Positions 9,503 to 17,410 of a stretch of 50,685 bases of DNA are shown piece after piece. The position numbers and the translations under genes are program-made. This DNA is from Komagataeibacter oboediens (GTDB taxonomy: Bacteria > Pseudomonadota > Alphaproteobacteria > Acetobacterales > Acetobacteraceae): assembly GCF_003207815.1 (NCBI RefSeq), contig NZ_NKTX01000018.1, forward strand, positions 1 through 50,685, given 5' to 3'. How positions within the stretch are numbered: the stretch's first letter is position 1; every line of letters starts with the position of its first letter. The notes below the pieces were generated by a model. The model was not told the DNA's origin and ran no database searches. It saw only the letters and a list, made by a program, of their open reading frames with translations.

Positions 9503-9594
9503 AGTCTCCGGGTACCGCCTTTTTTCATCAAGAGCGGTGTCCTTCGAAGCTTTTTGAAAAAAGCCTCATCAAAAAACTTCTTTCTGATTGGCAG
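9503..9594 (-). repeat. Dispersed palindromic intergenic element, copy A
   Basis: Read on the minus strand, this segment aligns with the element at 48296-48370. Shared blocks are a ttttttcaaa-agcttcga core, a degraded GGTACCGCC/GCGGTG pair, and an A/T-rich tail. It fills the gap between the nth stop and the comEC stop, which converge. It may act as a terminator. It contains no gene. Confidence 0.65.
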
Positions 9595-9612
9595 ATACCT
9601 GCGTGTCCTGTC

Positions 9613-11859
9613 CTATTCCGCCGTGGCCATGGGCAGGTCAGGCATGCCGGTCCCACCGGGCCGCATGACCCAGGGCCGTGCACCACGTACCTGCCGGTCG
9701 GTCCGGACCATGACGCCACCTGCATGATCGGGTAATAGGGCATAGGCCCCGTTGCGCCAGATATCGAACCGCCCGATCAGCGGAACGCCGGGGCACCCGG
9801 CCTGCCCCGACAGGTTCACCACCAGCCGGGCATCACGACAGGACACCCATCCCGGTTGCCGTGGGGAAAGCACGACCACCACATCTCCATCCGGTTCGCG
9901 CACGCGGCACGTCCTGTCCTGACAGGACAGGACGCCCTGCCTGCCGTTATCGGGCAACGTACCCGCATCCAGCCCCGTCACCCGTTGCCATTCGCGTAAA
10001 ACGAACGGGTCGGGATGCGCACCGGGACCGGTCAGGATTGTATGCCCCACCGTAACGCCCACCATCCGCGCATCAGGCGATACCATCACCCCCGGGCGCG
10101 CCGCCCACCATGGTGACAGCAGCGCCAGCGCAACCGGTGCAAACCCCAGCAGGCGCACGCGCCCGCCCCACAGGCACAGCCAGCACAACCCGGCAAAAAA
10201 CAGCGCCAGTCCCTCATTGCCGATGGCGGGCACCCCGATATGCGCGCCCGGCAGCCATGACACCTGCCGCGCCAGCCAGTCCACCACGGCAATGCCCCAC
10301 CCCATGGGCACCAGCGCCAGCTTTTCCCAACCCGGTAGCATCAGCACGAAGGACAGCAGCCCCCACGGCATGATCCACACCGACATGAGCGGCACGGCCA
10401 GCAGGTTGGCCAGCACGAACCACGGCTGCACCGTTCCGAAATGCGCCATGCCCACCGGGATGCACGCGCTACCCGCAAGGATACTCGCCAGCAGCGGATG
10501 CGCACACCGCGCACCGAGCCTGCGCCACCATGCCATGTCATGTTCCCATGCCGACAGGCCGGGACGCAGCGCATCGAAACCGACGATCAGCGCCATCACC
10601 GCCGCAGCCGACATCTGCAGCGACAGTTCGGCCACGTTTTCCGCATCAAGGCACAGCAGGATAACCACCGCCACCGCCAGCGCCCGCATGGACACCACCC
10701 GCCTGCCAGCCACCAGCGCCACGACCGCAAGCATCGCCATGAACAGGCTGCGCAGTGCCGGCAGGTGCGCACCGGTGACAAGGACATATCCCCCACCCGC
10801 CAGTAACGCGCAGACCGCCGCAATCTGACGGCACGGCCAGAACAGCGCCGTACGTTCGGACAGCGCCAGCCCCATGCGCACCGCAGCCATGACCAGCCCC
10901 ATGACAATGGCAAGATGCAGCCCCGCCACCGCCAGCAGGTGCGCCAACCCGGCATCGGCGAAGGCGTCACGCACGCGCGCCGGAATCGCGCCATCGGCCC
11001 CCACCAGAACGGTGGCAGCAATATCACCGCGCGTACCGGGCAGGGCGGCACGAATCCGCTGCGCCAATGCCTGCCGCATGCTGGCGATGCGGGCGGATGG
11101 GGGATGCCCATGCCCGCATGTCACCCTGTCCAGCGCACGGGCGGTCCCCGCACGCCCGTCAAACCATGCGCGGCGCTGGGCATCATGACCGCCCGGCAGG
11201 GCGGGAAAGGCGGGTGGCGACAGCATCACGCGCGCCAGCACGGTATCGCCCGACACGGGAACACATGCATCATCGGGCAGCAGACTCAACACAAGGACGC
11301 GGCGCAGCGGCGGCATGCCGGTATTGATGCCGTCAAGGAAGCGCACATCCGCCAGCCGCACCCGCCATGCCCACGCGCCATCACGCAGGGCCCGTCCGTC
11401 GGCATCCAGCACCCGGCCCGACAGGTGCACCGCCCGGCGCGGCAGGTCGGGAAACGGGGGCATGCGGTGCGCCTGCACCCATGCCAGCAGGGCGCCCGCC
11501 GCACACGCCCCCACCACCCCGCAGCCAAGGCGCACCAACAGCCCATGACCCCAGACAAGCCGTGCAGCGACACACCCCACGACCAGCATGCCCGCCCCCC
11601 ATGCCCATGCGGCGGACGGTTCCCATGACAGCGTGAAATACATGGCCATCCCGGCTGCCAGCAGGGCGGGAAGCCACAGCACGAAACGGGTATGCTGCCC
11701 CCACAGCCATGCGCTGACGCCCATCGTCATGCGCGACAGTGTGGAGCGGGCGCGGTCGATATGCTGGCGCGGCAGGACAACCCCCGTAATGATCTGCACC
11801 CATGTCATGGCCACGTCCATGCGTGGCCGGAATGCACACCCTACCGGCGGAGATGGCAC
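9613..11859 (-). CDS. comEC: ComEC/Rec2-family DNA uptake membrane protein
   Basis: This protein of about 748 residues has N-terminal hydrophobic helices and a DUF4131-like soluble segment (about 60-230). The competence domain follows, with the hallmark HLLAVAGLHLAIVMGL at about residue 312 and many further helices to about residue 600. The C-terminal part is soluble but has no HxHxDH, so the metallo-beta-lactamase nuclease domain seen in Bacillus ComEC is absent or degenerate, as in many alphaproteobacterial homologues. It would form the inner-membrane channel for single-stranded DNA. The start is uncertain: Mets at 11859, 11820 and 11808 are all possible and none has a strong ribosome site. 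It is divergent from gltX by about 54 bases. With dprA also in the window, two transformation genes are present; pilus genes are not. Confidence 0.85.
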   Translation of the reverse strand: MPSPPVGCAFRPRMDVAMTWVQIITGVVLPRQHIDRARSTLSRMTMGVSAWLWGQHTRFVLWLPALLAAGMAMYFTLSWEPSAAWAWGAGMLVVGCVAARLVWGHGLLVRLGCGVVGACAAGALLAWVQAHRMPPFPDLPRRAVHLSGRVLDADGRALRDGAWAWRVRLADVRFLDGINTGMPPLRRVLVLSLLPDDACVPVSGDTVLARVMLSPPAFPALPGGHDAQRRAWFDGRAGTARALDRVTCGHGHPPSARIASMRQALAQRIRAALPGTRGDIAATVLVGADGAIPARVRDAFADAGLAHLLAVAGLHLAIVMGLVMAAVRMGLALSERTALFWPCRQIAAVCALLAGGGYVLVTGAHLPALRSLFMAMLAVVALVAGRRVVSMRALAVAVVILLCLDAENVAELSLQMSAAAVMALIVGFDALRPGLSAWEHDMAWWRRLGARCAHPLLASILAGSACIPVGMAHFGTVQPWFVLANLLAVPLMSVWIMPWGLLSFVLMLPGWEKLALVPMGWGIAVVDWLARQVSWLPGAHIGVPAIGNEGLALFFAGLCWLCLWGGRVRLLGFAPVALALLSPWWAARPGVMVSPDARMVGVTVGHTILTGPGAHPDPFVLREWQRVTGLDAGTLPDNGRQGVLSCQDRTCRVREPDGDVVVVLSPRQPGWVSCRDARLVVNLSGQAGCPGVPLIGRFDIWRNGAYALLPDHAGGVMVRTDRQVRGARPWVMRPGGTGMPDLPMATAE

Positions 11860-11913
11860 ACACGCCAGACTGCCCCCTGTCAGCAGGCGGAAAACATGCT
11901 AAGGAACCGGCTC

Positions 11914-13320
11914 ATGACAGTCCGTACGCGTTTTGCACCCAGCCCCACCGGCCTGCTGCATATCGGCAACGCCCGTGCCGCCCTTTTCAATTTCCTCTAT
12001 GCCCGCCACCATGGCGGCCAGTTCCTGCTCAGGATCGAGGATACCGACCGAGAACGCTCGACCCAGAAGGCGGTCGATGTCCTGTTCGACGGGCTGGCGT
12101 GGATGGATATCCACTCAGACGAAAAACCGGTGTTCCAGTCCACCCGGCAGGCACGCCATACCGAAGTGGCGCATGAACTGCTGGAAAAGGGGCTGGCCTA
12201 CCGCTGCTACTGCACGGCAGACGAACTGAAGGAAATGCGCGAAAAGGCGATGGCCGAGGGCCGTCCCCCGCGTTACAATGGCATGTGGCGCGACCGCGAC
12301 CCGTCGGAAGCCCCCGCCAACACCCCCTACACCATCCGCATCAAGGCCCCGCGTGAGGGCGAAACGACCATCCATGACCTGGTGCAGGGCGACGTACGCG
12401 TGGCCAATTCGGAACTGGATGACATGATCATCCTGCGCGCCGATGGCACCCCGGTCTACCAGCTTGCCGTGGTAGTGGATGACCATGACATGGACATCAC
12501 CCACGTCATCCGTGGCGATGACCACCTGACCAACACTTTCCGCCAGGCCATGATCTACCGCGCCATGGGCTGGGATCTGCCGCATTTCGCGCATCTGCCG
12601 CTGATCCACGGCCCCGACGGCGCCAAGCTGTCCAAGCGGCACGGGGCGCAGTCGGTCGTCGAATTCCGCGAAATGGGCTACCTGCCCGAAGCACTGAACA
12701 ATTACCTGCTGCGTCTTGGCTGGGGCCATGGCGATGCCGAGATCCTGTCGCGGGAGGAACAGATCAAACTGTTCGACCTTGACGGCGTCGGCCGCTCGCC
12801 CTCGCGCATGGATTACGCCAAGCTGCTGTACATCAATGGTGTATGGCTGCGTCAGGCCGATGATACGCGCCTGACCAATGACGTGATGGAACGCCTGGAC
12901 AGGATGGAAGGGGTCGATACCTCCGACGCTACGCGTGCAAAGGTACTGGCGCTTATGCCGGGGCTGAAGGAACGTGCGAAGACGCTGGTGGAACTGGCGG
13001 ACAATGCCGCCTTCCTTGGCCGTTCGCTGCCGCTTGAATTCGCGCCCAAGGCCGAAAAGCTGCTGACGCCGGAAAACCGCGTCATGCTGGGCAGGCTGGC
13101 CGATGCGCTGACAGCGACCGAGCCATTTACGAAGGACGGCATTGACGCGACCCTGCGCCAGTTTGCCGAAACGCATGACATGAAGCTGGGCAAGGTGGCG
13201 CAGCCGCTGCGCGCCGCCGTGACCGGCAGCACCATGTCACCCGGCATTGATGACACGCTGGCCGCCCTTGGCCGTGACGAAGTACTGGCGCGCATCAATG
13301 CGGTTGCCGCCCATGAATGA
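11914..13320 (+). CDS. gltX: Glutamyl-tRNA synthetase
   Basis: This 468-residue class I aminoacyl-tRNA synthetase charges tRNA with glutamate. The HIGH-type motif is HIGN (residues 16-19, within [16 protein letters not shown]) and the KMSKS-type motif is KLSKRHG starting at about residue 238, the usual forms for Glu[11 protein letters not shown] at about residue 100 is the typical zinc-knuckle-like region. ATG 11914 follows AAGGA at good spacing; the long upstream open frame is spurious. Alphaproteobacteria often have two GltX paralogues, one of which may load tRNA-Gln; I cannot say which this is. It leads the plus-strand gene train, and its stop lies within the start of pyrB. Confidence 0.95.
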   Translation: MTVRTRFAPSPTGLLHIGNARAALFNFLYARHHGGQFLLRIEDTDRERSTQKAVDVLFDGLAWMDIHSDEKPVFQSTRQARHTEVAHELLEKGLAYRCYCTADELKEMREKAMAEGRPPRYNGMWRDRDPSEAPANTPYTIRIKAPREGETTIHDLVQGDVRVANSELDDMIILRADGTPVYQLAVVVDDHDMDITHVIRGDDHLTNTFRQAMIYRAMGWDLPHFAHLPLIHGPDGAKLSKRHGAQSVVEFREMGYLPEALNNYLLRLGWGHGDAEILSREEQIKLFDLDGVGRSPSRMDYAKLLYINGVWLRQADDTRLTNDVMERLDRMEGVDTSDATRAKVLALMPGLKERAKTLVELADNAAFLGRSLPLEFAPKAEKLLTPENRVMLGRLADALTATEPFTKDGIDATLRQFAETHDMKLGKVAQPLRAAVTGSTMSPGIDDTLAALGRDEVLARINAVAAHE

Positions 13321-14278
13321 TCGCGGCAGCCATGGCAGCAATGTCTTCCTGACCCGACCGGCCCGGCATCTGCTGGGCGTGCAGGGCATGCATCCCAGCC
13401 GGATCACGCCATTCCTTGACCTGGCGGAACATTACGCCCTGCTCAACCGGTCGCGCAAAACGCCGCGCGACCTGCTGCGGGGGCGCACGCTGATCAACCT
13501 GTTTTTCGAGGACAGCACCCGCACGCGCACCTCGTTCGAACTGGCGGGCAAGCGGCTGGGTGCGGATGTGGTGAACATGACGGTCGCCAGTTCCTCGGTC
13601 AACAAGGGGGAGACGCTGCTGGACACGGCCGCGACCCTGAATGCAATGCATACCGACCTGCTGGTGGTGCGCCATTCGCAGTCCGGCGCGCCTGCCCTGC
13701 TGGCGCAGAAAGTGCAGGCCAGCGTGGTCAATGCCGGTGACGGCACGCATGAACACCCGACACAGGCACTGCTGGACGCGCTGACCATCCGCCGCCACTT
13801 CGGCACGTTCGAGGGGCTGACCGTCGCCATATGTGGCGATGTCAGCCACAGCCGCGTGGCGCGCTCCAACATCCACCTGCTGACCGCCATGGGCTGCCAG
13901 GTGCGCGTGGTGGGACCACCGACACTGGTGCCCGGCGCGATCGGGGTGCTGGGGGTCAGCATTCACCATACGATGGAAGATGGCCTGCGCGGGGTGGATG
14001 TCGTCATGATGCTGCGCGTGCAGCGTGAGCGCATGAAGGGCACGCAGGTACCCAGCGCGCGTGAATATTTCCGTTTCTACGGACTGGATAACAAACGCCT
14101 TGCGCTGGCAAAACCGCATGCGCTGGTCATGCATCCTGGCCCGATGAACCGGGGCGTAGAAATTGACAGCCGCGTTGCCGATTCCGACCAGAGCGTGATC
14201 CGTGAACAGGTGGAAATGGGGGTTGCCGTGCGCATGGCGGTTCTGGACATCCTCGCACGCGGGGGAGATGGCGCATGA
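13313..14278 (+). CDS. pyrB: Aspartate carbamoyltransferase catalytic subunit
   Basis: This enzyme of about 321 residues condenses carbamoyl phosphate with aspartate, the committed pyrimidine step. The carbamoyl-phosphate loop STRTRTSFE is at about 68-76, [13 protein letters not shown] in the middle, and [10 protein letters not shown] near the C-terminus. ATG 13313 overlaps the gltX stop by eight bases (ATGAATGA); a second in-frame Met at 13388 is the alternative start. The stop overlaps the next gene by ATGA. No pyrI regulatory gene is present. The pairing with a defective dihydroorotase matches the pseudomonad pyrBC' arrangement. Confidence 0.95.
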   Translation: MNDRGSHGSNVFLTRPARHLLGVQGMHPSRITPFLDLAEHYALLNRSRKTPRDLLRGRTLINLFFEDSTRTRTSFELAGKRLGADVVNMTVASSSVNKGETLLDTAATLNAMHTDLLVVRHSQSGAPALLAQKVQASVVNAGDGTHEHPTQALLDALTIRRHFGTFEGLTVAICGDVSHSRVARSNIHLLTAMGCQVRVVGPPTLVPGAIGVLGVSIHHTMEDGLRGVDVVMMLRVQRERMKGTQVPSAREYFRFYGLDNKRLALAKPHALVMHPGPMNRGVEIDSRVADSDQSVIREQVEMGVAVRMAVLDILARGGDGA

Positions 14279-15570
14279 AGCCGGTCCTGTTTGAAAATGT
14301 CCGCCTGATCGATCCGGCAAGCTCCCTTGACCGTCCCGGCCGCCTGCTGGTGCAGGACGGCGTGATCGCCGGTACCGACCTGCCACAGGCGGAAGGTACG
14401 CCGGAAGGCGCGGACATCGTGGATGGCGGCGGCCACCTCGTCCTGTGTCCCGGACTGGTGGACATGCGGGTCACCATTGGCGAACCCGGCTATGAATACC
14501 GCGAAACGGTGCTGTCCGCGGCAAAGGCTGCGGTTGCCGGTGGCATCACCACCATCGCCGTGCTGCCCAATACCAGCCCGACCATAGACAACCCCGCCCT
14601 CGCCCGCCTGCTGCGCGCACGCGGCGAGGAAACGGGCATGATCGGCATCCTGCCCTATGGCGCGCTGACACGCGAATGCGCCGGAAAGGAAATGGCGGAA
14701 ATCGGCCTGCTGGCCGAAGCGGGTGCGATTGCCTTCACCGACGGTCCCCACGCCATTGCCGACAGCCGCACCATGAGGCAGATGCTGACCTATGCCAAAG
14801 GCTTCGACGCGCTGATTGTCCAGCATCCCGAAGATCCGTCACTGGCGCGTGGCGGCTGCGCGACCGATGGCGAACTGGCGACCCGCCTGGGCCTGCCGGG
14901 CATTCCGGCGGCGGCCGAGGCCATCCTTATCGCGCGTGACCTGCGCCTTGCGCGCATGACGGGCGGGCGGCTGCATTTCGGCCACGTTTCCACCGCCGAG
15001 GGGCTGGACCTGATCCGGGCCGCCAAGGCCGATGGCGTCAGGGTGACATGCGATACGGCGCCACCGTATTTCGACCTGAATGAAACCGTGATCGGTGATT
15101 TCCGCACCTATGCCAAGCTGTCGCCGCCGCTGCGTGCGGAAGCGGACCGCCGCGCTGTATGCGCCGCGCTGGCGGATGGTACGATTGACGCCATCGCGTC
15201 CGATCACATGCCGTGCGACGCGGATGACAAGCGCCAGCCTTTTGCCGTGGCCTCCGCCGGGGGGACAGGACTGTGCACGCTGCTGGCAGTGACGCTGGCG
15301 CAGGTGCATGCGGGCAACCTGGGCATGATGGATGCCCTTGGCCTGCTGACCCATCGCCCCGCCGGCGTGCTGCGCAGCGGGGCCGGGACGCTTGCGGCAG
15401 GCAGTGCCGCTGACCTGTGTCTGTTCAATCCCGAGACGGGCTGGGTCGTGCGCGCGGGCGAACTGCCGGGCAAGGCGCAGAATACCCCGTTTGACGGCCG
15501 CGCGCTGGAAGGCCGCGTGCTGGGCACATGGAAAAACGGGCGGCGTGTATTCGGGGCCGCCGCCGCATGA
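14275..15570 (+). CDS. pyrC': Dihydroorotase-like protein, probably non-catalytic (PyrC')
   Basis: This 431-residue amidohydrolase-fold protein aligns with type I dihydroorotases, but the zinc-binding DMHVHLREPG is here [10 protein letters not shown]: the two histidines expected at residues 65 and 67 are Arg and Thr, and the substrate arginine is Gly. Other ligand positions look kept: D155 in FTDG, H184 in QHPEDP, H237 in GHVST and D310 in ASDHMPC. In Pseudomonas, pyrB overlaps a similar inactive pyrC' whose product is structural for aspartate transcarbamoylase, and the four-base overlap with pyrB here suggests the same role. That is inference; residual activity is not excluded, and a true pyrC should lie elsewhere in the genome. 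Confidence 0.88.
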   Translation: MKPVLFENVRLIDPASSLDRPGRLLVQDGVIAGTDLPQAEGTPEGADIVDGGGHLVLCPGLVDMRVTIGEPGYEYRETVLSAAKAAVAGGITTIAVLPNTSPTIDNPALARLLRARGEETGMIGILPYGALTRECAGKEMAEIGLLAEAGAIAFTDGPHAIADSRTMRQMLTYAKGFDALIVQHPEDPSLARGGCATDGELATRLGLPGIPAAAEAILIARDLRLARMTGGRLHFGHVSTAEGLDLIRAAKADGVRVTCDTAPPYFDLNETVIGDFRTYAKLSPPLRAEADRRAVCAALADGTIDAIASDHMPCDADDKRQPFAVASAGGTGLCTLLAVTLAQVHAGNLGMMDALGLLTHRPAGVLRSGAGTLAAGSAADLCLFNPETGWVVRAGELPGKAQNTPFDGRALEGRVLGTWKNGRRVFGAAAA

Positions 15571-16205
15571 TCTACGGCATTCCCACCTATGACCTGCCGC
15601 TTATGGCCGCGGTCGCGTTCCTGTCCTACCTGATTGGCAGCATTCCCTTCGGGCTGGTGCTGACAGCCCTGTCGGGCAATGGGGATATCCGCAAGATCGG
15701 ATCGGGCAATATCGGGGCCACCAACGTGCTGCGCACCGGGCGCAAGGGACTGGCGGCCGGCACGCTGGCGCTGGATGGCACGAAGGGGGCTTTCGCCGTT
15801 TTCTGCGCCTTCGTGCTGTGTCCGTTCCATACGCTGGCTGCCGAATCCCTTGCCGCCGTCTTTGCCGTGGCGGGGCACTGCTTTCCCGTGTGGCTGAAAT
15901 TCCGTGGCGGCAAGGGGGTTGCGACCGGTCTGGGCTGCGTGCTGGCGCTCATGCCCGGGGTTGGCCTGTGCTGCTGTGCGCTGTGGCTGATATTTGCCAA
16001 GGTCACACGCATTTCATCAGCGGGCGCGATCATTGCCTTCGCAGCGCTGCCGCTGCTCATGATCCGGCCGGGCCGGATCGACTTTTCCTCCCCCGCCTAT
16101 GTTGCGGGCTGCCTGATCGCGGTAATGATCCTGATCCGCCATCACGCCAATATCAGCCGCCTGCTGAAGGGCACGGAACCAAGGATCGGCCAGAAAAGCG
16201 CATGA
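15567..16205 (+). CDS. plsY: Glycerol-3-phosphate acyltransferase PlsY
   Basis: This 212-residue integral membrane enzyme transfers an acyl group from acyl phosphate to glycerol-3-phosphate, the first step of phospholipid synthesis. Conserved cytoplasmic loops are visible: SGNIGATNVLR (about 46-56), FRGGKGVATG (about 112-121) and the C-terminal HHANISRLLKGTEPRIG. About five hydrophobic helices separate them. The start at 15567 overlaps the pyrC' stop (ATGA), and the stop overlaps the dprA start (ATGA). Confidence 0.96.
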   Translation: MIYGIPTYDLPLMAAVAFLSYLIGSIPFGLVLTALSGNGDIRKIGSGNIGATNVLRTGRKGLAAGTLALDGTKGAFAVFCAFVLCPFHTLAAESLAAVFAVAGHCFPVWLKFRGGKGVATGLGCVLALMPGVGLCCCALWLIFAKVTRISSAGAIIAFAALPLLMIRPGRIDFSSPAYVAGCLIAVMILIRHHANISRLLKGTEPRIGQKSA

Positions 16206-17365
16206 CCGCCCCCGATGCCGAAACGGTGCTGGCCTGCCTGCGGCTGGCCAGGACGGACGGCATCGGGCCGGTTGCCTACCGCCGCCTTGTCCGAACGCAT
16301 GGCAGCGCGCACTCCGCGCTCGACATGCTTGAACGCGGTGCAACCCGCATAAGCCGCAGCGTGGGTCCGGTGTGCCCGCGTGATGCGGCATTACGTGAAA
16401 CTGACCGGCTGCAGGCCATGGGCGCGCACCTGCTGGTACACGGGCAGCCAGGGTATCCGCCCCTTCTGGCCCGCCTGCATGATGCCCCGCCGGTGCTGTG
16501 CGTGCTGGGAGACGTCACACTGCTGGCGAATCGGATGGTAGGCATCGTGGGCGGGCGTAATGCCTCATCCGGCGGGATCCGCATGGCGGAAAGCCTTGCC
16601 GCCCTGCTGGCGGCCCACGGCGTGGACACCGTATCGGGACTGGCACGCGGGATCGATGCCGCCGCCCATCGCGGCGCCATGACGGCAGGCCGCACGGTGG
16701 CGGCCATCGCGGGCGGTCTGGACTGTCCATATCCACCCGAGCATGGCGACCTGCAGGACCTGATCGCGCGCACTGGCGCGGTTGTGACCGAGGCCCCACC
16801 GGGCACGGTGCCGCAGGCACGGCACTTCCCGCGCCGTAACCGGCTGATCGCCGGACTGGGGCTGGGTTGCGTGGTGATCGAGGCCGCGCTGCGTTCAGGC
16901 AGCCTGATCACGGCACGCATGGCACTGGAAAATGACCGCACCGTATTTGCCGTGCCCGGATCACCACTGGACCCCCGTTGCCATGGCAGCAATGATCTGC
17001 TGCGCCAGGGCGCGGTCCTGACGGAAAATGAACGCGATATTTTGCGTGAACTTCCTGAATTCATGGAGGAAAGCACGCTGTTTTCCCAACAGGCGCCGCG
17101 ACCGGCCGCCCCGGTGCGCGCCCCCGTCCCGCGCCACGGATCGCAGCCCGCGCCACCGCCTGCCCCCCCGCCAGCAGGGACGGGTGACCTTCATGAAATG
17201 ATAGAGGGTTTTCTATCTTTCACACCATCACCTGTTGACGATCTTGTACGGCGCTGCCAGTTCTCGACAGCAGCAGTCCTGACCGTCCTGTCGGAAATGG
17301 AGATTGCGGGCACGATCGAATTCCTTGCGGGGGATATGGTCGTGCGGCGTCCACCCCCCGCCTGA
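16202..17365 (+). CDS. dprA: DNA-processing protein DprA
   Basis: This 387-residue protein would load RecA onto incoming single-stranded DNA during transformation. A helix-hairpin-helix-like N-terminus is followed by the Rossmann-like DprA core with VGIVGGRNASSGG (about 117-129), SGLARGIDAAAHRGAM (about 146-161), and FPRRNRLIAGLG with SGSLITARMALE further on. After a Pro/Ala-rich linker (about 305-330), a winged-helix C-terminal domain (EGFLSFTPSPVDDLVRRC and on) completes the usual proteobacterial layout. The start overlaps plsY (ATGA); a longer frame upstream runs through plsY and is spurious. topA begins 45 bases downstream. Confidence 0.95.
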   Translation: MTAPDAETVLACLRLARTDGIGPVAYRRLVRTHGSAHSALDMLERGATRISRSVGPVCPRDAALRETDRLQAMGAHLLVHGQPGYPPLLARLHDAPPVLCVLGDVTLLANRMVGIVGGRNASSGGIRMAESLAALLAAHGVDTVSGLARGIDAAAHRGAMTAGRTVAAIAGGLDCPYPPEHGDLQDLIARTGAVVTEAPPGTVPQARHFPRRNRLIAGLGLGCVVIEAALRSGSLITARMALENDRTVFAVPGSPLDPRCHGSNDLLRQGAVLTENERDILRELPEFMEESTLFSQQAPRPAAPVRAPVPRHGSQPAPPPAPPPAGTGDLHEMIEGFLSFTPSPVDDLVRRCQFSTAAVLTVLSEMEIAGTIEFLAGDMVVRRPPPA

Positions 17366-17410
17366 CAGCCGGGATTATACAAGGTTTGAGAATCGTGATC
17401 CGGAGACAGA

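Noticed and set aside
12115-13176. 353-codon frame opposite gltX
   Set aside because: It is opposite a complete GluRS with HIGH and KMSKS-type motifs, has no ribosome site and no recognisable domain.
15818-16201. N-terminal extension of dprA through plsY
   Set aside because: The extension is out of the plsY frame, is not DprA-like, and ATG 16202 gives the ATGA overlap and family N-terminus.
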